DNA of 64,000 nt from assembly GCF_914767665.1 (NCBI RefSeq), contig NC_059505.1, positions 38,127,506 through 38,191,505 on the forward strand, written 5' to 3'. The notes beneath the pieces were generated by a model. That model saw only the letters and a list, made by a program, of their open reading frames with translations, was not told the origin of the DNA and did not search any database. The position numbers and the translations under genes were made by a program. Positions 54,776 through 64,000 of the stretch are shown one piece after another. Numbering within the stretch: position 1 is the stretch's first letter; the number at the start of each line of letters is the position of its first letter. Source of the stretch: Harmonia axyridis (taxonomy: Eukaryota > Arthropoda > Insecta > Coleoptera > Coccinellidae).

Positions 54776-56284
54776 TAAAACAAGGTATAATTCACGAGGT
54801 GCTGGCGTAGCGAATGTTAATCAATATAACCGCCCAGCGAGTCCCTCCGTTTACACGATGAATACCTAATAATAATTATACCGAGGGTCCATTAAGAAGC
54901 GCACGCCATGGGATTGATGTTCGTCACTGTTGAATTATTCAGCGGACGGCGCATCTCGGATAACTCTATCCGGTTATATCAATTCGCCCATTTTCATAAG
55001 GAAAATTCTGCCGGATAAATAGCCACTGAATATGGATCGGATATTAGGGGTCTGGAGACGTGACCCGTGGTGTTTGGGGGTTGTGGATGGGCAATTAGGA
55101 GATGGGGTAGACGTGATGATCGTAGTCTTTGGTGGGATGAAAGGATTGAGTTGTTTTTCGCATCTGTAGATGCATTTTTAGGAACAAAATTGGAGAGGGT
55201 ATAAAAGTGTTACGGACGCCACTGAGTTGTCTCATGCTTTCCAATCAGAAGACTCATAAATGCAAGAGATTGTGTTACATATTGTGGAGCAGTTGTCGAC
55301 ATATGATGTGATGTGATGTGATGAGTATCGAATGTTGTTCTTACCGAAGAAATATTAATCTTTTATAGACTCCTAAGGCTATCAAAATTCTTAGTTGATC
55401 AAGAATGAATCTAACAGAGGTTTGATTGCCTAGAAGCTTTCAATTCCTACAGTATCTATATCAAGCTACACTTTTGAAATGACTCGAAGTTGTTTTTTTA
55501 TGTAAGATTGAAACTTCAGCTAGATCATTACCACCTTACCAGTCATTATCTATTCAAGAAATCACTAGCAGCATCCTACACAACTGATTTAGAAAAGTTT
55601 GTCCGATCAAACGAATGAAATTTGAAACCCTAAGCAAGAACACTATTCTCGAAGAGAATACCAAACGACCTTGGTGTTTTCCAATTGTCTCTATACTAAG
55701 TATTAGAGTTTCCAAACTCTAAAAGATTATTATTGACGATTTAGGGACTCAATTGATGGGTGTTTCATCAGAGATATCAATTCAATATTGGGAACTGGAC
55801 AAACTTGACAGTAGAGTGAAACTCCACATTCTCAATTACAAGTAACAAGAAGAAATCCTAGGCACCTGTATGTGAGATCAAGAATGTCTTGAGAATAACA
55901 TAATAAGAGTACATATATGATTGAATGGGCAGTTACTCACGCTGAGAAACTAGGTAGGTATCACAAAACCAAAGCTGAGTTGGTAGTGACGTCATACCCT
56001 AAAATATCTTCTGACCTCAAAGTAACCCTTCCATCGGGCTGTTAAACTCTTCAAAGTGATAGAAGATTTCTTTAAAAGTTGTGTAGCAGGTTATATAATA
56101 ATATAACAAAACTGATGGCAGTTCTAACATGTGTTTTTCTAGCCAAACGAGCCATACATTCAATCAACTCTGAGGAAGTAGTAGCTAGTTTATACAAAAC
56201 ACTTCTGGTGCTCTCAACTCTCAGAACCATACTGATTCGAAATAGCAAACCAGATTTGGATTTAGATTAAGGGGAAATTTCTTT
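54776..56284. other. No gene recognised; G+C-richer block at 54790-55050
   Basis: 54790-55050 (GGTGCTGGCGTAGCGAATGT, GCGGACGGCGCATCTCGGAT) is compositionally distinct and without a transposon motif. A TGATG microsatellite lies at 55302-55322. The rest is A/T-rich without ORFs of note. Confidence 0.35.
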
Positions 56285-57160
56285 GATTGTCTATTGTACC
56301 CACATCCGAGTATTAGTCGTCTTAGTCTACAGCTTGCTCTTCACTTCCAGAATTTTAATGAACTTCAATCATTGTTTTCTGCTAAACTCATTCCCATGAG
56401 CTGCTTCCTGAAGTGGCTATGCCTTATAGGGAATCCAGTGAGTAGGTGTAGCATATTTTTTCTGAAATGCAGATACTGCTTAGATCTCGCAGTATAAAAG
56501 TTCCAAAAAACTTTTTGGAATGATCCAACTCAGGAAGATTCCGCCAGAACATTTCTCTTTCACTTACCACAGAAAGGTTATGGGCCAATGAAAACAATTT
56601 GTGCTCCTTTTGTGGAAAGTGTGTTGGCCTCTTCACTTCCTTTAATTCCCGAGTGACTGAGAAACAGACTAAACAAACCTTGTTATTCTTGTCTTCTTTG
56701 AGTTTAAAACTGCTGAAAACAAACTAATATTTGATCGTCGCAAACTCACGTCAAATGTTTTAATCACAAACTTCATTCCAATTTCCCTAGAAAACAAGAA
56801 ATGAGGCAACATTAAGTGTTTTTCTAATCGATATTCTCATCCAGACTATCCGCACTTAGTGATGACATAATTTTTTTCCTCTATTTCCTAACCCCTTTAG
56901 TTAACGAAATATTCTGAAGCTTCAACTGTATGATTCAACGGCCTTGTTGATAACCAGATGAGTGTACTCATTCACCCTGTCTTGAAGGTAGGGCATCCAA
57001 ACGAGTTTTATAAATTGCGCAACGAGATTTTGCGCCCCTAAACGTGGTCTGCGTTATTACACCTCCGGTTCCACTCTTCTGATTACAGAATTCTACGCTG
57101 AGATATCCCAAATTTAAAAACAGGAGTGGCTCTTGTGCTGTTAGATTCAAATTCATGATG
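56285..57160 (-). repeat. Left arm of an inverted composite duplication (LINE alpha plus unique block)
   Basis: 56285-56705 is LINE alpha (minus). 56706-57160 is non-LINE DNA containing TTCAACGGCCTTGTTGATAA, ATGAGTGTACTCATTCACCC and TGCGTTATTACACCTCCGGT. The same two parts, joined at the same point, are present inverted at 59690-60640. The shared join shows that the composite was duplicated as a unit rather than by two LINE insertions. Confidence 0.85.
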
Positions 57161-57545
57161 ATGCATGCAACTACGATCTGAACAGTGGTGAAAATAATAA
57201 AGAATAATCTTGATATTTGTTGCGATTGCAATAGTTCTTTCTCTGTAAGTGCTTTCTCCGTCATCGGAGGTTAGATAAGGTTAGGATAGGTTAGGTTAGG
57301 TTAGGATTCTTCTCTTAGTGCTTTCTCCGTCATCGGAGGTTATTCAAATTCTTGATTGTGTATGCAACTACAATCTGAACAGCTGTGAAAATTATAAGAA
57401 ATAATCTTGAGAATTCTTGCAATTCTAAATAGTTCTTCTTCTGTTCAGCCTCCTCCGTCATCGGAGGTTAGGTTAGGTTAGGATAGGTTAGGTTAGGTTA
57501 GATTGGGTTAGGTAAGGTTAGGTTAGGAGTCTTCTCATCGGAGGT
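57161..57545 (+). repeat. TTAGG tracts inside a tandem duplication with CCTCCG palindromes
   Basis: Short TTAGG arrays at 57270-57306 and 57466-57528, several units each with interruptions, are the arthropod telomere unit. Each array follows a 16-base palindrome, CCTCCGTCATCGGAGG or its CTCCG variant (57256-57270, 57332-57347, 57452-57467; partial at 57538). The flanking DNA is itself duplicated: CAACTACGATCTGAACAGTG (57169) and CAACTACAATCTGAACAGCT (57366). Confidence 0.8.
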
Positions 57546-58403
57546 TATCGATCACGTCATTAAAGGTCTCTCGACCAACCCCAAAGTCAAAAATAACTTT
57601 ACCCGAGGTATGACTCAATAACTTCACTATTTCCCATTCCATTCAATTGCAAAATCCATACTCGTGCACGACTTGAGCCTTCCCCTACCTACCCCAACCC
57701 ACACACATGCAAGCCAACAATTTCCACGTCCCAGATCCGACATACCAGCCTCCACATCGATTTCACCCCATTTCCCCTTCCCCTCGCTTTCCTACATGCA
57801 AAATCCTTCTCTCAACGAGCGCAATAAAGTCCCGTATTCATCTGCATTCATCCGGACCGTAGAAATTGCATTACCGGTCGCTTTTTCACGCTCACGAGGA
57901 CGTCTGTCCGCTAATTTGTATTCGAGGAGTATCTTAGTGCGGCTGATACTCGTGCCTCCATCCATTCAGTGTCTCTCCCTTTCAAATTATCAGTACAGGG
58001 GGCGCGAGCGTCGTTAGAATTTATCTTTTCACAAACCGTAAATAAACGCGGTGGCGTTGAATCGGAATAATTCACGGTTGAAATGAAAATGTGTTGGTAG
58101 AAAATTATGAATACTCTTCTTCGTTTTTTTTTTTCATTCTCGCCTCTAGTGAAAGCGATGAACTCTTCACGGGTAGATGGAGGGTCGCTTTCTGGGTGGC
58201 GTTTTCGATGATTATTGCCGCAAGAGGGCAGGGACGGAGTAGGGATTCGGTTCTTTATGTTTTGTCGAGAAAACTTTGGTTAGTTTTCAACTATTCGGTC
58301 TGGCTGATTCAATTGACATGAATATGGATATCTCGAAACATTGTTCTTGAATTTTATAAATCTTGAGACAAAAGTTCTTCAAATATCAAAATATTCTACA
58401 TTT
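57546..58403. other. No gene recognised; G+C- and pyrimidine-rich block at 57650-58080
   Basis: A 117-codon ORF at 57664-58017 begins in CCTTCCCCTACCTACCCCAA-type sequence. The protein is Pro/Ser/His-rich early and has no domain; I consider it compositional. There are no transposon motifs, so it may be host non-coding sequence. Confidence 0.35.
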
Positions 58404-58930
58404 GGCTCCATCGGATGTGTGATTCTTCAATCCTTCAATAAGATACATAAATTTTGTTACAATACAAAATTAATTCACTAACTGGTTAGATATCTAGGCT
58501 ATGTATGTCAACAGACTATCTTGATCCATGTAGATCCACAGGCTATGTAGATTCACTAGATCCATAGGCTTCGTAGATCCGCAGGATATAGATCCACAGG
58601 CTCCGTAGATCCTCTACTGAGGATCTACGGAGCCTGTGGATCCACAGACTTCGTAGAGCCTCAGTATATAGATCCACAGGCTATGTAAATTCAGGAGCTA
58701 TGTTTTGTTGTTCTAACATATAAATGCATAGACTCCATCGGATGTGTGATTCTTCAATCCTTCAATAAGATACATGAATTTTCTTACAATACAAAATTAT
58801 TTCACTAACTGGTTAGAAATCTAGGCTATATATGTCAATAGACTATCTTGATCCATGTAGATCCACAGGCTATATAGATCCAGTAGATCCACAGGCTATG
58901 TAAATTCACGGGCTAGAAATTTTTGTTTCA
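58404..58930 (+). repeat. 17-bp minisatellite with a large internal direct repeat
   Basis: Unit TAGATCCACAGGCTATG (17 bp), degenerate, occurs many times between 58520 and 58700 and again at 58860-58910. A larger direct repeat includes it: 58404-58570 and 58731-58890 share CTCCATCGGATGTGTGATTC, TTCAATCCTTCAATAAGATA and TCTTGATCCATGTAGATCCA, offset 327 bases. Confidence 0.88.
58591..58642. repeat. Perfect 24-bp-arm palindrome within the minisatellite
   Basis: 58591-58614 and 58619-58642 are exact reverse complements (start GATCCACAGGCTCCGTAGAT) separated by TACT. The stem is built from minisatellite units in head-to-head orientation. Confidence 0.95.
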
Positions 58931-59049
58931 ACATATAAATGAATAGACTTTATTTGTCTACAAGTTTTTTTGCTTTAAGAGCTCATAGAATATGTGGAGT
59001 ATCTGAAACCACGAATGAAATATGAATTGAAACAATACAAATTTACGGG

Positions 59050-59290
59050 CTCTGTAGATCTACAAGCCCTTCAAACCTAGTTTATTCACCTAGGGACATA
59101 GCGTAGGCTATGTTTATCTGAAGGCTATATCGATCTATAAAGCATGTTGATCCAAGGTCTGTATACTAACATTATGAATATAAACATGTCATGTAGATCT
59201 ACATTACATAGTAGATCTACATGATTTGTAGATCTACATGGTATTATATCTACAGGATAAAAATATTTACATGCTGTGTAGTAGATCTTG
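59050..59290. repeat. Minisatellite relatives with GTAGATCTAC palindromes
   Basis: ATGTAGATCTACAT (59191-59204), GTAGATCTAC (59211-59220) and TGTAGATCTACA (59227-59238) are self-complementary and evenly spaced (about 17-19 bases). They lie among TAGAT(C/T)(C/T)ACA words like those of the 17-bp unit. Confidence 0.85.
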
Positions 59291-59689
59291 TGGATATAAT
59301 GGATACATTCCAGTGTTGTTTTGGAATACCTCTATTACAACACAAAAGCTGCCCCTGTTTGAAAATGGCTATGTAGAATTATAAGATTTGTAGATTCGTA
59401 TGTCATGTAGATCATCAATCCTCAGATATAAGTTGTTGATAATAGAGCTTTCTAATCGTTTGGGGGACCTGAAATTTTTGCCCTGTCCGAAATATTCACG
59501 GTTTGCGTTTTGGAATGAGTATAATAAAAAAAAGAAGAGAAAAGGATTTTGCTCGGAAACTATGAGCTGTATTGTTATGAAATTGGGTACGAAAAACTAA
59601 TAGCTATATCCCTTTGATCCTTCTTGCTCGAGCAGAAGCAAAACATTATGGAGACAATCAAAATAATTTTTTTTCAGAAGTAACAACAT
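59291..59689. other. No gene recognised
   Basis: A/T-rich. The 66-codon ORFs at 59400-59600 and 59614-59814 lack domains, and the latter overlaps the inverted-duplication arm. Confidence 0.35.
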
Positions 59690-60640
59690 ATCATCATGAA
59701 TTTGAACCCAACAGTTCAAGAGCCGCTCCTGTTTTTAAATTTGGAATATCTCAGCGTGGAATTCAGGGATCAGAAGAGTGGAACCGGAGGTGTAATAACG
59801 CAGACCACGTTTAGGGGCGCAAAATCTCGTTAAGCAATTTATCAAACTCGTTTGGATGCCGTACCTTCGAGACCCAGTACAGGGTGAATGAGTACACTCA
59901 TCTGGTTATCAACAAGGCCGTTGGATCATACAGTTGGAGCTTCAGAATATTTCGTTAACCGAAGGGGTTCGGAAAATCGAGAAAAAAAATCACGTCATTA
60001 CCAGCTGCGGAAAATCTGGATGGGAATATCGATTAGGTAAACACTCGAGGTTGCCTCATTTCTTGTTTTCTAGGGAAATGGAATGAATTTTGTGGTTTGA
60101 GCATTTGATGTGAGTATGCGACGAACAAATATTAGTTTGTTTTCAGCAGTTGTAAACTCTAAGAAGGCAAGAATAACAAGGTCTGTTTAATCTTGGTTCC
60201 CGGTCACTTGAGAATTAAAGGAAATGAAGAGGCAAGCACATTTGCCAGAAAAGGGGTATGAACTTCTTTCATTGGCCCAGAACTTTTCTGTGGTAATGGT
60301 AAATGTATCTTCAAGAATTAATTTCATGAGAGAGAAAAACCGAAAGAGAAACACTTTGGCGGAATCTTCCCGTATTGGTTCATTCCAGGAACTTTGAAAC
60401 TGCGAGATCTAAGAAGTATCTGGATCTTAGCAAGAACACCTCCTCACTGGATTTCTTGAAGGGCATTGACGCCTCAGAAAGCTCCTCATGCGAATGATTC
60501 TCACAGAAAACGACGAGTACAGATTCTTTGGGGAGAAGTGAGAAACTCGGTATCACCTGGTCATAAAATGACTAGTCAACGTTAGCCATCGAAAAATATG
60601 CTGTGGACAAGAGACTTTTTAGAATTTCTGATGAATATGA
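59690..60640 (+). repeat. Right arm of the inverted composite duplication
   Basis: 59690-60150 is the inverted counterpart of 56706-57160 (ACCGGAGGTGTAATAACGCA, GGGTGAATGAGTACACTCAT, TTATCAACAAGGCCGTTG). 60151-60640 is LINE alpha (+) with GNEEASTFARKG-like coding and a decayed C-terminal knuckle. The arms are diverged by many substitutions and small indels, so the duplication is not recent. Confidence 0.85.
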
Positions 60641-60814
60641 TAAGGACATTTTGATCGTACTCAATTTTAATAAGTACAGTTATTCGAAGAGAAAGAACAA
60701 GGAAATTGAGTAAATAAAATCAAGTTGGTAGCGATATCCCCCTTTTTTTTTAATATTTGCACTAGCTGTGACGTGTAAGGCTTCTTACATTATTGATTTT
60801 TTATCTTCATGATT
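60641..60814. other. No gene seen
   Basis: A/T-rich spacer between the LINE alpha arm and the second minisatellite tract. Confidence 0.35.
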
Positions 60815-61045
60815 CCACAGACTATCTAGATCCACATGCTATGTAGATTCAAAGGCTATATAAATTCACAGACCATTAAGATCCACAGGCCATGAAGATC
60901 CACAAGCTATGTAGATCCACAGCCTATGTAGATCCTCAGACTATGAAGATCCACAGGCTATGGAGATCCACAGGCTATGTAGATCCACAGGCTATGTAGA
61001 TCCACATGCTACGTAGATCCACAGGCTATTAGATCCACGAGTTAC
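60815..61045 (+). repeat. 17-bp minisatellite, main tandem tract
   Basis: About 13 head-to-tail units of (T/A)AGATCCACAGGCTATG with single-base variants, e.g. TAGATCCACAGGCTATG at 60980-61000. This is the same unit as 58520-58910, on the other side of the inverted-duplication arm. Confidence 0.92.
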
Positions 61046-61854
61046 GTCTTATGAGTTTTCTACAGAATAAGTCGTATTGAATAACTGCCATTATTAACAG
61101 AAAAACTGAAGTTGTATCCTTTTGATGGCTTTGAAAAGGATGAATCATTGTTTGAATTTCTATATTTTGCAGTCTCATATTCTGTAACTGAAGATACTCG
61201 ACTTCCATAAAGTGCAGACTGAAAATGCCATCTTTGTGTAAAGTGAGACGTCAAAATGAAACTCCATTTAAATCTCTTATATTTCCCCTACATACATCAT
61301 TTCCTAGACTGCATCCCTCTTGAATAAATATCCCGCCTTCCTTCATTATAAAAACATCCCATCAGATAACGATAAAATGGAAATTAAAGTGAAAATCCCG
61401 ATAAAAATTCTATTTTCCCGTAGCCTGACATTCTTTAACGGATTCATACATCAAAAAGATATATTACTTCACGGGCCAAGGAAAAAGCCTGAATATATCT
61501 TTCCGTATTTAGTTTAAAATCTTCAGATGTCTCCCCAATGCTCCCCAGCCATCTTGATATACATTCGAAATCGTAAAAATGTAAATACGGTCTCATTTCA
61601 TCTCTACGAAGTATCATTGCGACGTTTTTGCCTATCCCTGTACGTATTTCTTCAGGGGTGTGATCAGTGAAGATGGCAAAGTTGCAATGAGTGTTCATTC
61701 GTAGATCTGACAGAATAAGATAGAAGTATAATCCGTTTGTCTAGGTGCAAAATTGAATTGAGTCAAAGACTATGAACAAAGGAGATGGAACTGGCAGAAT
61801 GGGACACAAAGAGAATATTTTTTAAACTAATTCTGTATCTTCTTCGGAGTAATA
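61046..61854. other. No gene recognised
   Basis: ORF 61444-61698 (-) and smaller ones have no domain. Composition is average. No repeats seen. Confidence 0.35.
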
Positions 61855-63138
61855 TCAGGCCAGTTGAAAACTCAATGGTCTACAATGGTAAAACACATTT
61901 TGTTTGGCAAAATTTGATTATATTATTCAACATAGTTGCCTTCGAGGGCGATACAGCGATTATAGCGATCTTCCAACTTTTCGATACCATTTTTGTATTA
62001 CGATTTGTCTTTCGCTTCAAAATAGGCCTCAGTTTCGGCGATAACTTCTTCATTGGCACTAAATTTCTTTCCAGCGAGCATTCTTTTGAAGTCTGAGAAC
62101 AGGAAAAAGTAGCTGGGGGCCACATTTGGCAAATATGGTGGATGCAGAAGCAATTCGTAGGCCAATTCATGCAATTTTGCAATTGTTTCCATTGATTTGT
62201 GACGAGGCGCATTGCCTTGATGAAACAGCACCTCTTTTTCTTCGAATGGGGTCGTTTTTCAACGATTTCATCCTTTAAACGATCCAAAAACGCTTTACAA
62301 TGATCACTATTTATGGTCTGGCTTTTTTGGAGATAATCAATGAATATTATACTTTGCGCATCCCGGAATGCTGATGTCATAACCTTGCCAGCTGACTGTG
62401 TTTTTCCTCGCTTTGGATTCGGTTCATCGTGTGCAGTCCACTCAGTGGACTGTCGATTGGACTCCGGAGTGGAATGATGGAGTAATGTTTCATCCATTGT
62501 CCCATATCAACGAAAAATACAGGTTTATTGCACCTAAATAGCTTCAAACACTGCTCAGAACCATTAACACGTTATTGCTTTTGATCGATTGTGAGCTCAC
62601 GCGGCACCCATTTCGCACAAAGCTTTCTCATGTACAAATATTCGTGAATGTATGATGAACAAGTTCAGATGATATCTTCACAATATCTGCTATCTCGATC
62701 AACTTCACTTTACGGTCATTCAATATCATTTTGTGAACTTTTTTGATTTTTTCGTCGGTGACAGCCTCTTTTGGGCGTCCACTGCGTTCGCCGTTTTCTG
62801 TGCTCCTTTCACCACGTTTAAACTTAGCATACCAATCAATGATGTTTGATTTTCCTTGTGCAGACCCTGGAAACTCTCCTTCAAGTCAAGATTCTGCTTA
62901 AACTGTATTTCCCCCCTTCGAAAAGCAACTTTTATCAGCACAAAAAAAAATGTTTTTCAACTTTTTCAAATAACAAAAGTACCTACACTTACAACGCAAT
63001 ATCTCACAAACTAATAGTCGGACTGCTGTCAAATTTTGACACGTATCGTTTGAAGGTTGGTACTATCTAAAAATCATATGGATTTAATACTAGCACCGCC
63101 ATTTGTGCATCAGACCAGAAACTTTTCAATTGGCCCAA
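61855..63138 (-). mobile_element. Full-length irritans-like mariner, catalytically dead
   Basis: 1284 bp between TA dinucleotides (61853-61854 and 63139-63140). The ends TCAGGCCAGTTGAAAACTCA and, inverted, TTGGGCCAATTGAAAAGTTT are the terminal repeats. The minus strand encodes N-terminal parts near 62700-62900 (IEIADIVKISSE-like and ERSGRPKE-type readings) and then TMDETLLHHSTPESNRQSTE (first Asp intact). MLFHQGNAPRHKSMETIAKL follows, where the second catalytic Asp is Gly, and PNVAPSYFFLFSDFKRMLAG, where the third is Tyr. A frameshift near 62230 separates the blocks. Length equals that of Himar1-type elements. Confidence 0.92.
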
Positions 63139-63140
63139 TA

Positions 63141-64000
63141 TGTTTCAACTGTAATACTCACGTTCCTATGATTCTTTCACTTCTCTAATCTTCAAATTGG
63201 TCAACTCTTGGTTATTATTGCAATGTATGTGAAAATTATCAATAATTTCGCAAGTATTATTTTTTTTTCATACCCCCTCTCCTTCGGACTAAGGCCTTAT
63301 GAAAATAACCATTATAATTTCACGATAATTACATTTCTGTTTCCAATGTTTTGTATTGACTGAATAAGATGATTATCTTACTATGAGTGGTTCCATTCAT
63401 TGTAAAGAAAAGTTTCAATGGAAGCACAAGCCCCCTTTCCTATGGAGTCAAAGATCCTGGATTCCAAAGTCAAACCGTCATCATCCCTCCTTGTCCCTTT
63501 CATCACAACCTTCGTCCATCAACAATGTTTGCTCATCGTCTGTACTAACATTCATCCTCTTGTTTCAGGTGAGACCACATGCTTCACCCCTCACAAGTGT
63601 CATCAGGAAGGATCGCATTGGAAAAGGTCGATCTTTCAGCTCGCCTAAATCCAATAAGGTGTAAACATCTCCGGTGTCATTGGAGAGGAGTCAGGGAAAA
63701 TTAGATATCGTAAGCCTATAAGAGAAAGAGACCACTCGAGAAGTCATAAGTGCTATAAGTGGTTCTCAAAGGTTCATATTGCGTTCTGTTTAGGGTGTTG
63801 ATACCATAATTAATACCAATATGTTGAAATTTATCAGGATATATATATATATATATATATATGTTAAACGATGATGTGCAGCTCGAGGTAATTATATTTG
63901 TAACGAATAAGATATCGGATGAGAAAATTTAGATGAGACGTTTCCTTGTTACGTCAAACGAAAATGAGTACAACTACGTAAAAACACATGGTTCTTTAAA
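63141..64000. other. No gene assigned; possible exon-like stretch and an (AT)n tract
   Basis: CCTCTTGTTTCAG at 63556-63568 resembles a splice acceptor and the next 90 bases are open in two frames (GETTCFTPHKCHQEGSHWKR; VRPHASPLTSVIRKDRIGKG), but neither is recognisable. An uninterrupted AT dinucleotide tract of about 11 units lies at 63840-63862. The rest is A/T-rich. Confidence 0.3.

Noticed and set aside
57664..58017. 117-codon ORF as a secreted or proline-rich protein
   Set aside because: Driven by pyrimidine-rich DNA; no signal peptide or domain; no splice or promoter support.
58404..61045. CRISPR-like repeat array
   Set aside because: Units are directly adjacent with no unique spacers, and the genome is eukaryotic; it is a minisatellite.
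63383..63664. 93-codon ORF as an exon-bearing gene
   Set aside because: Acceptor-like CTTGTTTCAG is suggestive, but two overlapping frames are equally open and neither peptide is recognisable.

Overview
This looks like a gene-poor, AT-rich stretch of an insect nuclear genome. The evidence is several lineages of mariner transposase, Tc1-like DD34E elements, DD41D (rosa-like) elements, several non-LTR retrotransposon (LINE) families, short TTAGG tracts (the common arthropod telomere unit) and no operon-like or dense coding organisation. A beetle is a plausible host, but that is an impression from the transposon mix, not a demonstration. I found no host gene I can name. The best host-gene candidates are one short exon-like stretch with strong splice-site context (15886-16018) and one weaker one (20497-20595).

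Layout. 0-13 kb: mariner copies and fragments (Himar1/irritans-like at 0.66-1.70 and 8.1-9.3 kb; a second mariner lineage, here 'B', at 2.94-4.01 kb), a snap-back SINE hairpin at 5.5 kb, a TIR element at 6.3-6.9 kb, and fused fragments of two transposon families at 10.3 and 12.1-12.7 kb. 14-28 kb: LINE 3' ends, a 40-bp-arm hairpin (15.1 kb), two Tc1-like copies (16.0-17.1 and 27.1-28.1 kb) and B mariners (19.2-20.3 and 24.0-24.7 kb). 29-45 kb: the best-preserved mariner (28994-30177, both TIRs, internal deletion), a B mariner split by a LINE, three copies of the 6.3-kb TIR element family, a solo-LTR-like sequence, an 8-bp-TSD hAT-like element that swallowed a mariner (35401-36928), and LINE ends. 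45-55 kb: more LINE ends, a tRNA-derived SINE, a DD41D element inserted exactly into a LINE reverse transcriptase, and a tandem pair of LINE 3' ends. 56-61 kb: an inverted duplication of a composite LINE-containing block, TTAGG tracts, and a 17-bp minisatellite with perfect palindromes. 61.9-63.1 kb: a full-length but catalytically dead Himar1-like mariner.

How it fits together. Nothing here looks like a working host pathway. The window is a layered record of transposition: LINEs within TIR elements, mariner within hAT, DD41D within LINE, LINE within mariner. Nearly every transposase shows frameshifts, stops, lost catalytic residues or internal deletions. Apart from clear coding, intervals between elements were read for ORFs, splice-like signals and repeats. 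Those listed as 'no gene seen' are honest blanks. LINE families are given local labels (alpha to zeta) only for cross-reference. Coordinates of degenerate element ends are approximate to about 10-30 bases.
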